A stretch of DNA of 64,000 bases from Collariella sp. IMI 366227 (GCA_027946355.1 JAPEUS010000005.1:1612001-1676000); one strand, 5' to 3'. Positions 33,539-46,687 are shown, counted from the first letter of the stretch. Notes: generated from the sequence alone by a model not told the origin. Numbers and translations: made by a program.

Positions 33539-35683
33539 CGGACGGGCAGAAGGCTGGAGGCAGGGCTGCTACGAGGGGAGGCGATGGATACGATGGGGTT
33601 GAAGGAGTACCAGTGTGCTTCATTGGTATGTATAAGTGAAGGGAAAGAAAGTGATTTCGTCGCAGAATCGGCGGCAAGGCGGCGAAATCTACGGATGTCG
33701 TTGAGAACCTTTTGAGTAGTTCGGACGAGAAGGTACAATGACGACAGTCACGGGGAAGGGGGATGTTCTTTGTTTAAGTAGTCTGAGCTGGGACCGCCCA
33801 GCGGAGGGTCATATCCGATGCTGCAGGCGTCATACTTCTCACTCACCGAAGTGCCGACAAGTACGGGACGAAGAGCATGTTTGGCCCAGCAAGCCAAGAG
33901 AATACCAAGACGTCCATCCCGGCGGCCGTCTGGTGTTCAGGAAACATTGTGAGATATGTGTGGCGGAGGGCGGTTGAGCGACCCACTGCGGGGGGAGCGA
34001 AGTGCCTTTGAGGTCACAGTCTGGTAGTGATAAGCTGCAGGCTGGTGGCGATGGAAACCGAGGGGCGTCATTCTCAGCATCTAGAGACTTCTGGAGACGG
34101 CTTGGTGTTTGTCAAGAGACAAGATACGGCGCTGTGATAGGGCGAGGCTGGCGTCGAGGACTGGGCGGCGAGGTCATCGCGCTTGGCGTCAAGGCTCGGC
34201 ACGGCGTCTTTCCCTGCTCCCCTCGCTTGGCGGCTCCGGTTTGGTGTTTGGAGGAGGCCGGATTTCTCGGCGCCGGGCTCGGCGCCCCTCTCGGGTGTCT
34301 TGCGGGAGCCCCTCGCTCTTGGATCCGGGGGCTGTGCCGTTATAGCCGGCTGTCGTTCCTGGGTCGAGGGCACGTGGTCCCCGACGTGATAACCGCCGTC
34401 TTGGCTGTGGTCTGGACAGGGACGCTGAGTGGCTCGTCTGATGCTTTCTGTTTTCTTTCCTGACTTGCCGGTGGGGGGGATGATGGCAATCCTGCCTTCT
34501 AGTGCCGCCGCGATCACGCAACCGCGAAGACCACGGGCGGGAGAGCAACGTGCTGTCTCATCGGCGCTTGGCAACTTGCAGGTTGCCCAGAAGCCAAGTC
34601 CGATCAGCGGAATGAGGTTTTCTTGTCCTTGGCGAGGACGTGACAAGAGTCGGGATCGACATGATCGTGAGGCTTGTATTCCACGGACACTCTGTTGGAG
34701 GTGTATCCGGGAGGAGGTTGACTTTGAAGTTGAACTTTTTATCTAGCACCCTCCACGCTGAACCTATCGCGGTATGGCGGATCCGCAAGGCTGGAACAGT
34801 GCCATTGACGAACCGGATCTCAAGTTCGGGTGGAGGGGGAGGGGTGGTTCCCGGAGCCAGGGCCGTTGAAGCTCCACGTGAAAGCCCGGTCGCGTGAGGG
34901 TTGAGGATTGGACTGCTTCGGGCGTCCTGGGCTGTCCATCACATGGAATCGAACCCATTGGCGCAAACGGTGCCATTCCAAAGCTCATTTTCCGCCAAGC
35001 GCTGCCTCTGTGAGTGGCTAAAAACTCGCGATTCGCGATTTTGAGATTTTGGAGATCTCGGATCGGCAGCTTCGTCTCCTGCCACCAGAAAACAGCCATC
35101 ACGTCATCGACGGTCAATTTTCCCACAGCTTACAAAGGGCTCAGCCATGTGAATATGGTGGCGTCCACGGTTATAGAGCAGTTTTAATATGTATGTTAAT
35201 AATTGACTGGTCTCTAATTTCTCAATTTGTTGTAGTCGGAGACTGCTGACGGCGCTTCCCGCGCTGTGTTTTAGTGTTGTACGCGCACAGGTAACGAACA
35301 CAAGGAGGAAAAACCCCATCTGCCGGCCATGGATCGTCGAGGTTTCCTGTTACTCCGGCGGGGCTTTCGTCAGTGCGCCTGCATATCTGAGCCCTGATCA
35401 GACTGAAGAGGGAAGGGACACAAGCTGGAGTACTGTGTGCGAGGGCACCTGCCACCGTATGTGTCTTCCGCGCATCCCCAACCTCACCCATCCCTTCCGC
35501 TTTTCTGCAGTTTTCTGCTGTATCTCCATCCATCAACCTGCCATCAATCCATCATCTGGAAGCCTCTCAACTACCTCTAATCAACCATCGCTAATCGCCA
35601 ACTTCATTGCGACGACACCTGGAGACTGTGACGAGCCCCGCTTACCCGATCGAGACCAAGTTTGCCCTTACGTCATATTCGCG
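33539..35683. other. Divergent intergenic region between the ENA ATPase and the AT-hook protein
   Basis: About 2.1 kb; a large upstream region fits a stress-regulated ENA gene. Overlapping long open frames on both strands at 34002-34650 lack domains and look like G+C-driven chance frames. The last 200 bases are pyrimidine-rich, as in a 5' leader. Confidence 0.5.
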
Positions 35684-36610
35684 ATGTCTTCCGAGGCGCA
35701 ACAAGGTGAGATGCCACCAGCCAGCGAAGAACCATCCCTATATCTGCCAAATTGCGCCTTTTCAGACGGGAGATGCATCGCAAGGCTGTTGGTTGTTCTG
35801 AAATGCAGTTAGAAAGTGCTAACAGACCTCCCACGATGATTAGTCCCCCTGCAGGAGGAGCAAGCGGGCAGACCGCCCGTCGCAGCAGCGACCAGCGTCA
35901 CCGATATTCCTGCGCCTAACCCGCCCGAGAAGACGGAGGGAGGCGACAAATCTGAGCCAGCCGGGGAGACCAAACCCGCGGATGCCACGGCCGAAAGCAA
36001 CGCCGCTGCTCCAACCGAGAGCGCAGCAACTGAAACCAAGCCCGCAGCCACCGAAGCTGCTGTCGAGCCCGCCACCATCCTAACCACAGGAGAAGAGGCC
36101 CGGAAGGCGGCCAACGGCGAGGCTAAGCCAATCGAGGCCAGAGAGCCCTCACCGGTGAAGCCATCAACCGAAAAGCCGACCGAGACCACGGCCACCACCG
36201 CTGCCAACGGCGAACCCGCCCAAAAGGCCGAAGACACTGAGATGAAAGAGGTGCCCGCCCCCGCCACCAAGACGGCCCCGGAAGTGGCAGAAGCAGCCGC
36301 CGGCACCAAGCGCTCAGCCGAGGAGGCGCTCGGCGCAGACGCCGATGCCGCCGAGGAGCCCAAGGAAAAGAAACCCAAGACTGACGCCGAGGAGGGTGGT
36401 GCGGAGGAGGAGGCTGCCAAGACCGGGACCGAAACCGAGCCGGCGGAGCAGCCAGATGCGGCCGGTGGGGCTAACGGCGCTGCGCCTCCTCCGGCTGCTG
36501 CTGCCAAGAAGGCCCCCGGCCGGCCGAAGAAGACGGCCGCCGCCGCGAAGCCTGCGCCGGCTGTGGGGAGGACGGAGAGGAAGACGAGAAGCCAGGGGCC
36601 GGCGGCGTAA
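35684..36610 (+). CDS. Acidic, disordered AT-hook-like nuclear protein
   Basis: Two exons (35684-35705 and 35844-36610) give 262 residues. The protein is almost wholly Ala/Glu/Pro/Thr/Lys and predicted disordered. A likely nuclear localisation signal is KEKKPK. The C-terminus carries the AT-hook core in KKAPGRPKKTAAAAK, followed by GRTERKTRSQGPAA. A single hook in an acidic chain suggests a small chromatin-associated protein, but I do not recognise an ortholog with a known role. The first exon is only 22 bases (MSSEAQQ); the GTGAGA donor and TTAG acceptor join in frame. Low-complexity composition means the family assignment is weak. Confidence 0.75.
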
Positions 36611-38494
36611 GCTTGAATATTTTGAGTCGGGGAGAAGAGGTGTTTTCTGCCCCCTTTTTTTTTTTTTTGGATTGGTTCGGTGAAGGCGGTCTGGGGCTGG
36701 CTGGCTAGGTCAATGGGTTCTGGTTCTTCTCTCTCGCTCCAGCACTTTTTATACTGGCAGTTCTTGGTGTTCTGGGCTTGTGCTTGTATCGTAGATGAAG
36801 GCTGTGGTAAATATATATTTATCGTTTATTAATTCTTCTGATAGCGAACAAGCGAGCATCAGAATCACTTTTGTCTTTTACCGACTTGACCCAAGGAATG
36901 GAAGCAGAAGAACTTCTCGAAGCAAATAAACCGGATCTGAAAATCATCAACCAACCATCGCAGTCTGGTTGTCAGCCTGTGTTGTGGGCAGCTCGGTGCA
37001 TCAGTTGTCCGTCCCCGAGACCAGGGCTCAGCCGCAGGGCACCCCTGACCATTTCAGATCAGCTGTCATCCAGATCTCAACCCATCTTGGTTCCTGTGGA
37101 TGGGAATTCACATTCATCCTCTATCCACGAGACGTCATCCTTTTTCTGGAGGCCTCGAGCAAAGTTGTTCCCTCACGGAGACTCCCGCGCGTCGTCAGGC
37201 GGTCCACATGGCGAAGTGCGCGTCAAAAAGTTGTTGACCTTCAGATCATTCCTGATGTGGCAAGAGTCTAGATCTCAGGACTGTGGAATCCAGTCAGCCC
37301 TGGCAAGGGTCCCTGAAATTTTGGTTTATGCAATGGTTCGAGCAATAGCATAACCACAAAACCAGCCCTCAATATCGTAACCTCCAAATATTCCAGGACA
37401 GCCCGTCGTCTGCTCTAATCTTCAAGACTTACCCTCAAAGCAATAATACCACGCTGTTGTTGTTGTTGTGCACCCTCCTGGCCTGCTGCATCCAGAGCTC
37501 GTATTGCTGGACGAGCTGCCCCACCCGCCAACTGATGGTGGGCTCGCGCCGGGGAATCGGCTCATCCGGGGCCAGGTGGCAGTGTCAAAATAGAAACAAA
37601 CCTGGGGAACCATTGGATCGCGTGCCTATCGACAGGGTCGCCAGACTCACTGAGACCCCATCGGTTCCTCATGCTGTGCCGTTGATTTCAGGGGCGAGAT
37701 GTCTTGGTTGCGGGGTGGGCAGCCGGTTTTTGATGGTTCTGATGAGAGAATGGATCAGGACGGATGATACCGTTGTTGTGTGTGGGTGAGGCTGGAACGC
37801 GCAGAACAAAAAGCCTGGCAGAAATAAATTTTGGTATTTGGGGTCTGTGTCTCTCTTCCATGGGATTTGGGTCTCCATTTCTTGGCAACGTTTCCAGAAC
37901 TCGGTCCCCTGTTCTTCGGCTCCCAGGACTCAGGATCCTGCCCTTGCTGCCCTTCCAGGTTCCATCCACACCACCTCAGGAACTTTCTTTCGATGCCAGC
38001 GTGGAAGATTCCGACACCACTCGCTCTCCATCAACTTCTCCCGACACTCGTTCTGGGACACTGATCTCGCGACTCCCTCTCCTCCGCGCCGCTCGTTGCC
38101 TCTCCCGTCGATCGCGAACCACTTCAGTCCGCCAAGTTCCAGGGACGCAAGCCGCCATCTTGGCGTTGATCCTGAGCCCTTACAATACGTCACTCTCTCG
38201 GACACCGCGTCGAACAGTCCATAGCTCAGGAATTCAGAAAATACCCTTCGTGTTTTGTAACACGGACCAGAAGATCACCAATTGCAACTGTCACTCCACG
38301 ACGACTCTCCTTACACTCGGTTTCGCTGTGGACAGCAGCCCCGATTCACCACCATCACCAAGGCCACGCCCAGGACAAACGCCATCTGAACGACAGTTCT
38401 CACGGCGGGCGAGCAGAACTAGCTTGGGAACGCCTACCTGCTCCCTTGGGTTGATGCCCTCCCCGGGCATCAGATCCCTCTCCCCGCGTTCGCC
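36611..38494. other. Intergenic region, no gene recognised
   Basis: About 1.9 kb with a T18-like run near 36653-36670. It lies between the AT-hook gene and the CSC1-type channel gene. Open frames near 36871-37353 and 37764-38549 have no domain and no plausible intron-exon structure that I can see. Confidence 0.5.
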
Positions 38495-41238
38495 ATGGAC
38501 GCTTCCCACCCCATTCTTCCTAGGGAGGACGCCGGTGCTACCCTCCTAAGGCTTCTATCAGATCCCTTTTCTTCCCAGGTTTGTCTCCAACGACGCGCTG
38601 TGTGCCCGGCCGGCAACGAACTACCGCTGACCAGCCGACCTCCAGCTCCAAGAAAAGTCCATCTGGCCTGCCCTGGGCTCCTCCGTCGGCATTACAGCCG
38701 CCATCGCCCTCGCTTTCTCCCTCGTTCGACCATACAACACCGTCGTCTACGCGCCGAAGCTCAAGCACGCCGACGAGAAACATGCCCCTCCACCGCTGGG
38801 GAAAGGCATGTTCGCATGGCTCGTCCCACTGTGGAAGACGTCTGAGGAGGAGATGGTGAGCCTGGTCGGCCTGGATGCCGCCATCTTTATGCGGTTTACA
38901 AGGATGTGCCGAAACATCTTCGTTATTCTCGCTGTGCTCGGCTGCGCCATCTTGATCCCGATCAATTGGACGAACTTCTCTCCTCCGGACCCATCGTGGC
39001 TGGTCCAGATCACGCCGAGGAATGTGTGGGGTTCTCCTCATTGGGCGACGGTGGTGTTCGCCTGGGTCGTCACCATCATCGTGTGCGGGTTTTTGTGGTG
39101 GAACTATAGGAAGGTTCTGCACCTGAGACTGAAGTACATGCGGAGCGAGGAGTACCAGCACAGTCTCCACGCCCGTACATTGATGGTGCGGGGTTCTCAG
39201 CCTTTTCAATCGTGAGTTTTTGCTGACACAGATGCAGTTGTACGATATTCCCAAAAACTTCCGTTCCGACGAAGGTATCGCCAGGATCATCGACAACGTG
39301 GCCCCGAATTCGTCCTTCTCGAGAACAGCCGTTGCCCGTGATGTCAAGGTTCTTCCCGACCTCATCCAGCAGCACGACCACACCGTCCGGAAACTGGAGA
39401 AGGTGTTGGCCATTTATTTAAAGGACCCGCATAACCTACCCGCGGAACGGCCCAAGTGCACTCCATCCAAGAAGGACCCTTCCTTTGGCACCTACCCGAA
39501 GGGCCAGAAACTCGACGCCATCGAGTATCTCACCCAGCGCATCAAGTTCCTCGAGTTAGAGATCAAGGACATTCGGCAACGGGTAGACAAGAGAGGCTCC
39601 ATGCCATATGGCTTCGCATCGTACGCCGACATTGCCGAGGCCCATTCCATCGCCTACGCCTGCCGCAAGAAGAAGCCCCACGGCGCGGTTGTCAAGCTCG
39701 CCCCGCGGCCAAACGATATCATCTGGGACAACATGCCGCTCAACGCCTCGACCCGGCGCACAAAGGGACTCTGGAACAACCTCTGGACGACGATTCTCAC
39801 CCTGCTGTGGATCGCCCCAAACGCCATGATTGCTATCTTCCTGGTCAATTTGACCAACCTGGGACAGGTCTGGCCCGCTTTCAAGACGTCGCTGCAACAA
39901 GAGCCCGGCGTGTGGAGTATTGTCCAGGGTATTGCCTCTCCGGCCCTCATGTCACTCGTCTACTTGGTCTTGCCCGTCATATTCCGGCGCATGTCTATCA
40001 AGGCGGGTGATCAGACCAAGACCGGGCGCGAACGCCACGTCGTGGCCAAGCTGTATGCCTTCTTCGTCTTCAATAACCTCATCGTCTTCTCCCTGTTCAG
40101 TGCTCTCTGGGGTTTTATTGCCAACGTTGTCAAGCGGGCTAGCGGTGGTGTAGATGCGTGGAAGGCTATTGTCGAATCCGACTTTGGCTTGAGCGTCTTC
40201 CTTCCGATCTGCAACATCTCTCCATTCTGGGTCTTCTGGCTCCTCCAAAGACAGCTTGGTGCCGCCGTCGACCTAGCCCAACTGTGGCCGCTCATCTACA
40301 GCTTCTTTATGCGCAAGTTCTCGAACCCGACTCCTCGGGAGTTGATCGAGCTCACGGCCCCGCCTCCGTTCGACTTCGCGAGCTACTACAACTATTTCTT
40401 GTATTACTCGACTGTCGCGCTCTGTTACGCCGCCATCCAGCCGTTGGTTCTGCCTGCTGCGGCCCTGTACTTCTGCCTCGATGTGGGGCTGAAGAAGTAT
40501 CTTTTGCTCTACGTCTTCATTACGAAGACTGAAAGCGGCGGCATGTTCTGGCGCGTGCTTTTTAACCGCTTCCTGGTCGGCACCATCATCTCTCACCTCG
40601 TCGTCTTTCTGGTCGTTTGGGTGCGTGGCGATCCCTCGCACATGCACGCCTATGCAGTCGCTCCCCTCCCCTTTCTCATGATCGGGTTCAAGATCTTCTG
40701 CGCGAAGTGTTTTGACACCAAGATGAAGTATTTTGCGACGCGCTACACCAGGCAGCAGCAGGCCGAGTCGGGCTTTGACGTGAAGGAGCAGAGCCAGCGG
40801 AACGACCGCCTGGCCGCTCGCTTCGGTCACCCCGCGCTTTACAAGCCCCTGATTACCCCGATGGTGCACGCCAAGGCACAGAACCTGCTGGCCAGCGTCT
40901 ACCGCGGCCGGCTCAGCGACGGACGGGAAGCCAGCAATTTGGAGGACTCAGTCACAGTCAGCGGCTACAGCGACTCGTACGCCCTCGACAACATGTCGAC
41001 CAGCAAAGCAGGCAAGCTCTCCCCCTCCGTCCCCGGTTTCGAAGTCGTCCCCGAATCCCGCCTCGACTTCGAATTCTACAAAAACCGTGACGAATTCGCC
41101 GCCGACCACGGCGCGGGCGAACTCTTCGGCCGGCCCTCAGACATCGTCCGCCCGGGCACCCTGGGAACCCTCAACAGCAACGGCCTCGGCTCCGAACCCA
41201 ACTCCCGCCCGGAACCCCGTCGGCGGAATGGGCTTTAG
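38495..41238 (+). CDS. CSC1/OSCA/TMEM63-family osmosensitive cation channel
   Basis: These proteins are plasma-membrane, hyperosmolality- or tension-gated Ca2+-permeable channels. Exons: 38495-38578, 38646-39185 and 39238 onward. The N-terminal RSN1 segment reads GSSVGITAAIALAFSLV and YNTVVYAPKLKHADEKHAPP. The cytosolic RRM-like domain includes LYDIPKNFRSDEGIARI and the pair AYACRKKKPHGAVVKLAPRP with IIWDNM. The pore module has the family's helices: TILTLLWIAPNAMIAIFLVN, GIASPALMSLVYLVLPVIF, AFFVFNNLIVFSLFSALWG and FNRFLVGTIISHLVVFLVV. The open frame stops at 41238, but further tail sequence (GMGFSTNPHHHHN, PYPGGQQAYPGGSQQP, GLPQTDEMDVVQLTSPPL) continues in other frames to about 41848. The true C-terminal tail is therefore probably longer and interrupted by one-base breaks from about 41215 on. 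Confidence 0.92.
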
Positions 41239-41848
41239 CACCAACCCCCACCACCACCACAACCCCCGCGGCGCAACTACACTGCCCAATACCCCGACCC
41301 CGCCGGCCCCAGCACCGCGTACGCCCCTTACCCAGGTGGCCAACAAGCCTACCCAGGCGGCTCCCAACAACCCCCTACGACGTCCCCTCCCGCTCCCGCA
41401 GCCCCATGTACGCCATGGGCCGCAACGACAGCGGCAGCAACCTAGTTGGTAACGCAGCGGGCATGCCGGTGTCCACGCCCGGCCCGATGAACTACCCGCC
41501 TGCAACCAGCCCGTATAGCCCCTCCCCGTCGCCACAGAACGGTCCCGGCGTGTATGCCAGTGGTGGTGGAGTAGGAGGAGGAGTTCGCGGGCGCCGGGCA
41601 TGTTGGGTGGCGGGCCGCATGGGTATGGCGGGCTGCCGCAGACGGATGAGATGGATGTTGTGCAGCTGACGTCGCCGCCGTTGGTGACGCAGCCGCCGGG
41701 GCAGTATGATTATTTTAGGGGGAAATGGGTATCGGAGGGATGGGGGGTGGGGGTGGGGGTGCCGGGGCAGGCTACTAGGGGTGGAGGGTGGGGAATTAGT
41801 TTGGGGGGTGGAAGAGGAAGAGAGGAAGGTGTTTGCTGGTTGATATAA

Positions 41849-42505
41849 ATTGGGAAGAGAAACTTGGAGCGAAGCGAGGATGGTGGTTTGTTTCATTGTC
41901 TGAGCTGTGCGGGCATTGGATGGCGTTTTTTTGGGTTCCGGTAGGGTGGTTGCATCACTGCATCGCACATTGAGCATTTTTCGTGTTGGATAAGCAAGTT
42001 ACTTCGTACATGGGGCTGGGTTTCTCATGGCAGATGTGGTTTTACATAGAGGATGGAAGGTACATATTTAGAGAAGCAAGTTTTTGTTCTGAGTTTGGGC
42101 TCTGGAGCGGGCTTGTTTCATAGAGGTATGTTGTATCAACTCGACCACATTGTAAGTGTTAAGACTTGAGTTGTAAGGCGTTGCTTAGTTCCTTTTCCAG
42201 GTCCTGCTGCTGCCGGGTCTACTGTTCCTATTTGGTTCAAACTTGGAGCCAAAGTCAACCTCCTCCGTTGCTCCAAGATGGGGATTTGGAGAATGAGCTG
42301 TCTCTGGGCGTCGGTAGTTGATGTCAGGGATTCCAACGAATCTGGGAAATGGGCAGACGCGGGGTAAGGCAGGTACCACTTAGACCGCCTCGACTTCGGG
42401 CACCTTGACGGACCTCACCTCTTGTAAGTCAGCCCAGCCTCGGGCAACAAACCCAACCCCCCACTGACATCAAACGTCGTAGTCATCGTCATCACCATCA
42501 CCACC
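41849..42505. other. Intergenic region, no gene recognised
   Basis: 3' flank of the channel gene and upstream region of the SDR gene. Just before the ATG at 42506 lies a CATCATCAC-type triplet repeat. Confidence 0.5.
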
Positions 42506-43546
42506 ATGGCAGAACGCGTCAACCAGATCGCCCGCCAGCTCAACTACCCTAACGGCCTCCTGGCTGGACAGGTCGCCATCATCACCGGTGCCGGGCAGGG
42601 CATTGGCGCCGAGTGCGCCCGGCTCTTTGCCAACGAGGGCGCGAGGGTTATCGTCGCTGACATCGACGGTCCCAAGGCAGAGGATGTCGCCGCTCGGATC
42701 TGTGCCACTGGCGGTGACGCCCTCGCTGTTCAGGGTGACTTGCTCAAGGACGAGTGTATTACCGATCTAGTGGCTAAGGCTGCTGAGTTTGGAAATGGCA
42801 AAATCCATATTCTTGTGAACAACGCGGGTTTTACATGGGACGCTGTCATTCACAAGGTATGTTCCCCTCAACCCCTCCCCTTTCACAGCTTCACTCTCTA
42901 CCTTTTCAACCACCGGTAGCACCTATTAACAACCACAGATGACCGACAAACAATTCTCCACCATCCTCTCCCTCCACGCAACAGCACCCTTCAAACTCGT
43001 CCGCGCCATCGCGCCCTATTTCCGCCTCCGGGACCCCCATCCTCCCCACCACCCCCTCACCACAACCGCAACATAATCTTCATCTCCTCCACCTCTGGCC
43101 TCCACGGCAACGCAGGTCAAGCCAACTACGCTCTCGCCAAAGCAGGCGTCGTCGGCCTCTCAAGACCATCGCGAAAGAGTGGGGCCCCGCCTTCGGCGTC
43201 CGTGCAAATACCGTTGCGTTTGGGCATATTGACACACGGTTGACTGGTGCGAAGGCTGAAACCAAAAAGAAGGCAGAGGCCGGTGCGAAGGGCACGGAAG
43301 GTGGTGGGGAAGGTGGGAAGGGGGTGGGGGCAGTGGGTGGATGTGGAGGGGAGAGGGTACAGGTAGGGATTCCGAAGGGGTGGTGGAGGTCAGGGAGAGG
43401 GCGGGTTACAAAGATGTTCCGCTGGGAGGCCGGGCACGGCGGAGGAGGCGGCGAGGGTTGTGTTGGCGGTGGCGTCGCCTCTTTTTGGGTATGTTACGGG
43501 GCAGGTGATTGCGGTGACGGGGGAGGAATATGTGAGTTTGTTGTGA
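42506..43546 (+). CDS. FabG-like short-chain dehydrogenase/reductase, frame-disrupted
   Basis: Exon 1 (42506-42856) is intact. It holds GQVAIITGAGQGIGAECARL (nucleotide-binding TGxxxGxG), VIVADIDG and ILVNNAGFTWD (NNAG motif). After an intron (42857-42938), exon 2 carries MTDKQFSTILSLHATAPF, then IIFISSTSGLHGNAGQANYA with the catalytic Ser and the YxxxK (Y-A-L-A-K), then WGPAFGVRANTVAFGHIDT and, at the end, YVTGQVIAVTGEEYVSLL. Blocks are in the right order but frames change near 43040, 43155, 43380 and 43420; the last two each fit one missing G. The closing TGA of the conserved reading is 43544-43546. The family resembles 3-oxoacyl-ACP reductase; whether it acts in mitochondrial fatty-acid synthesis or elsewhere is open. 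Confidence 0.82.
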
Positions 43547-44125
43547 GGGGGGGGCGGGGTGCTTGGGGCTCTAATAACCTGTTCGGATGTACCGAACCCA
43601 CGGTGATGGAGACGATGGAGATGTCAAGGCGCGTGACACCCTTTGTGCTTATTCTGGAGGGCGAGGCTTGACAATCTCAAAACTGACGGACGCCTTAAAT
43701 GTTGGGATATCGAAATATGCCCACCCCGTGCGTACATCATGTCTCTATTGTCGAGAAAACACACCGAGATAAGGAAGGAAGTGTTGGTGTTGTTTGGATA
43801 TCAAGCTGTTTTTTTGGGGATATCGGAGACTGCAAGATATGTAATGGGTGAGGTAAGTAATGGGTCTGGAGTCTGACCACCTCCACTGTAGTCCGTCATT
43901 TACAGGAACATGCCGCAAAAGCCGACCTAATCAAGCCCTGATACTTTGATGAGGATAAATCAGCAAGTTTTGGCACATATTTCATCATCCCCACTCTCCC
44001 CTCTCCCCCTCTTCCTCTTCTCCCTCTCCCTCTTCTCTCCCTCTTTCTTCCCTCGTCTCCTCTCTTTCCCACTTCCACCCCACCCTCATTTCATTCTTGC
44101 CTTGTGACCACCACCCCAACACAAG
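43547..44125. other. Intergenic region, no gene recognised
   Basis: A strongly pyrimidine-rich stretch (44000-44060) on the plus strand precedes the repeat-protein gene and fits a fungal promoter or leader. Confidence 0.5.
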
Positions 44126-46050
44126 ATGGACCTCAAGCAGAAGTTGGATCTCAAGCAGGTGCTCCAAGGTGGTCCAGAGATGGAAACGCAACAGCACCCA
44201 CAGGACACCTTCCAGACGGGCACGCAACGGCCATCCCAGGATACCTTGAAGACGGAGACGCAACCGCTGCCCCAAGACATTTCGAAGATGGAAAGCGACC
44301 AGTCGTCTCCGGACTCTTTAGAACTGCCTCAATATCCTTGGATGTCGAGAGCCGAGCAGTTGGCCTACAACCTTGTGAAGATTGAGGCCCATATCGAACA
44401 TCTGACCGAAGATATTGCGAGGCTGGAAGCCGAGCAAGCCAAGCTGCCACCTCAACATACCCCGAAGACGGAAAATCACAATTTAACCCAAGATGTGTCG
44501 AAGATGGAAGCCCACCGAGTATCCCAGGATGCCTCAGAGATGGAAGGCCAGCCGTTACCTACGAATACCTTGAAGACGGACACCCCAGCTGTTACACCAG
44601 AATACCTCGGAGACTGAAACCCAACAGCTGGTCCAACAGCAGCCCCAGGAGAGAAAAGTACGACAGCCACGCCGGGAAATTTTTGAGTTGAGAATCTCAC
44701 CGCTGTCCCGACAGCAGTCCCGCGGGCTGCCCCGGCAGCTGTCCCACGGGATCGGGAACCTACAGGTTCCCAAGGACATCTTGAAGATGGAATTCAAAGA
44801 GACGTCACGACCACAGCCCCTGGAAATGAGAATCGAGCCGCTGCCTCGACTGATGCCCCCGCCGCAGCCGCAAGAGACGAAAATGCCACTGCTGCCTCAA
44901 CCGGTGCCTCTACAGCTGCTCCAGGAGATCGGAATCCCACAGCCACCCCCACAACTGTCCCTTGAGATCGAAAGCCAACAGCTACCCCGACAACTGTCCC
45001 TGAAAATCGAAAGCCAACAGCCACTCCGACAGTTGCCACTGGCGGTAGAAAACCCAATCATGTCCCACACCCCAAAGCCGGAAACCGAAGAGGGACCTCA
45101 GCCAATCCCCAAACACCTGCGCCAACCGCTGCCCCCGGGAATCGAAAACCCTCAACTGCTCGCCCCCAACTCGCCGACGACCTCCCAACATCCGACGACA
45201 CCACCCACCCCACCCACACCCAGCCAACCGAAGAGCCCCGAACACCCAAACCCAAACCCAAGCGCCACAACATCCTCCGCTCTCTCTTTACCCGCCCTCC
45301 ACCCCATCAAACCCCTGCGCCCTCACCGGCTGGCGCCAACCCTCCCTCTCCAGCACCGTCCGTGCCTCCCAAATCCCTGCCATCTCGGGCCGCTTCCCAG
45401 ACTATTCCATCACCACCTTCCACTGCCCCCTCCCACCACACCCCAACCACAGCCCGGCACGCCCCCTTCCACGCCTCCCTTCAACTGCGGGTTTTCGACC
45501 TAACAAACCAGCTAGCCGAGCCCATCCGTGGGCGGAGAATCTGGGGCGGTGCTGGAGGGATGAGATTGAAATTGACAAGCACCCTGCGCTGCCGAGGACG
45601 AATGTTTTTAGAAGGAGGATTAATCTTGCGTTTGAGGGTGCGGGAGGGCGAAGATGGCGTGGGATGCGGAGGTGTTGGTTTGGGCGAGGGATGCGGAGTG
45701 GTTGAGAGGGTTGGGGTATGGGGATGTGCGGGGTTGGTGGGGAGGGGGTCGGTTGTTAGGTGAGTTTCAACTACCTATGTGATAAAGGTTTGTTCTTCGG
45801 AGTTGACGGGTCTTGCTGACGTGGTGATGACGGCAGAATTGGAGGTTGGGTGCAGCATGGTCGTCCTGAGCTGCTTGAGGGCTGGAAAGTGTTTTACATG
45901 CATTTCAACCCCTTGGTGCCGTTCGATCTCTGGACAGTGGATCGGGAGGTTGTGGACGAGGTTCACCACCCGAGTCTGTATTGGCAGGTAGATGAACCGG
46001 AGCTCCGTAAGGTAATGGCGGAGCATGCTGAGGAGCAGCTTCCGGAGTAG
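44126..46050 (+). CDS. Orphan repeat-containing protein with coiled coil, frame-disrupted
   Basis: I do not recognise this family. The first frame (44126-44617) starts MDLKQKLDLKQVLQG and has tandem 12-residue repeats, e.g. PSQDTLKTETQP and LPQDISKMESDQ, with another set after a central segment. The centre (LAYNLVKIEAHIEHLTEDI, ARLEAEQAKL) has heptad spacing of a coiled coil. After a frame break near 44600 a Pro/Gln/Thr-rich part follows, with about three copies of a 39-base unit (44929-45045); both forward frames are largely open there, so the true one is unresolved. The 3' part has globular character: DEIEIDKHPALPRTNVFRRR, WDAEVLVWARDAEWLRGLGY, then after an intron (about 45760-45836) GRPELLEGWKVFYMHFNPLV and FDLWTVDREVVDEVHHPSLY. 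A stop lies at 46048-46050. Whether this is one gene is an inference from conserved direction and spacing. Confidence 0.5.
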
Positions 46051-46687
46051 TGACGGTTGAGACCTGGTTGGATGGCGTTGGGGTGCATTGGATTCTTCGT
46101 TTTTTGTGCCGGTTATGAAGGGTTTGGATAAGGTAGGTCCTTGGCTGGTGGCGTCAACGGGGGTTGGATATTGAAATTTTGAAATGGAAAGGGAACAACT
46201 TGATAGTGTATTTAAGACGATACTACCAGATCTCAATCAAGTAGAGACTTAAACAACGTTCAATTCCTATCCTCCCCCACATCTTCTACAAGTCGATACT
46301 GTGCCGTTCGATTTCACCAATTTTCATTTCTTCTCAAGCAGAAACGCCTCACCATGAGTCGGCTTAAGCTAGATAAGTATTGCTTCGATAAAACTTGGAA
46401 TTGAACATGGATTTCATGATCGCCAAAACTTCAAAAAAAAAAAAGCCGTTGCAAGAGAATCTCGAAGACTCAAAGCTAAAAGAAGTGTCGTTGTGGTTGC
46501 CTCTAAACCGAAAGCCTTGGCAAGAATTCCCCGGCAGGCAGCGCTAGCGTGGTCATTCAGGGGATCCCTGCAAGCGCAACGTCTCGTCGCGTCGGGCCAG
46601 ACTGGCCACCTGAGCTCATCTCGAGCTTCCAATTCCACGTCCATCTCCCATCACCATCACCACCACCACATCAACCCATTCCACACA
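46051..46687. other. Intergenic region, no gene recognised
   Basis: 3' flank of the repeat protein gene and promoter of DPM1. A CATCACCATCAC-type run precedes the DPM1 start. Confidence 0.5.

Noticed and set aside
34002..34650. Overlapping open frames of 153 and 190 codons on opposite strands
   Set aside because: Mirror frames on both strands without any recognisable motif; typical of compositional bias.
44929..45045. Direct repeats resembling a CRISPR array
   Set aside because: The units are contiguous coding-type tandem repeats without unique spacers, in a eukaryotic gene.
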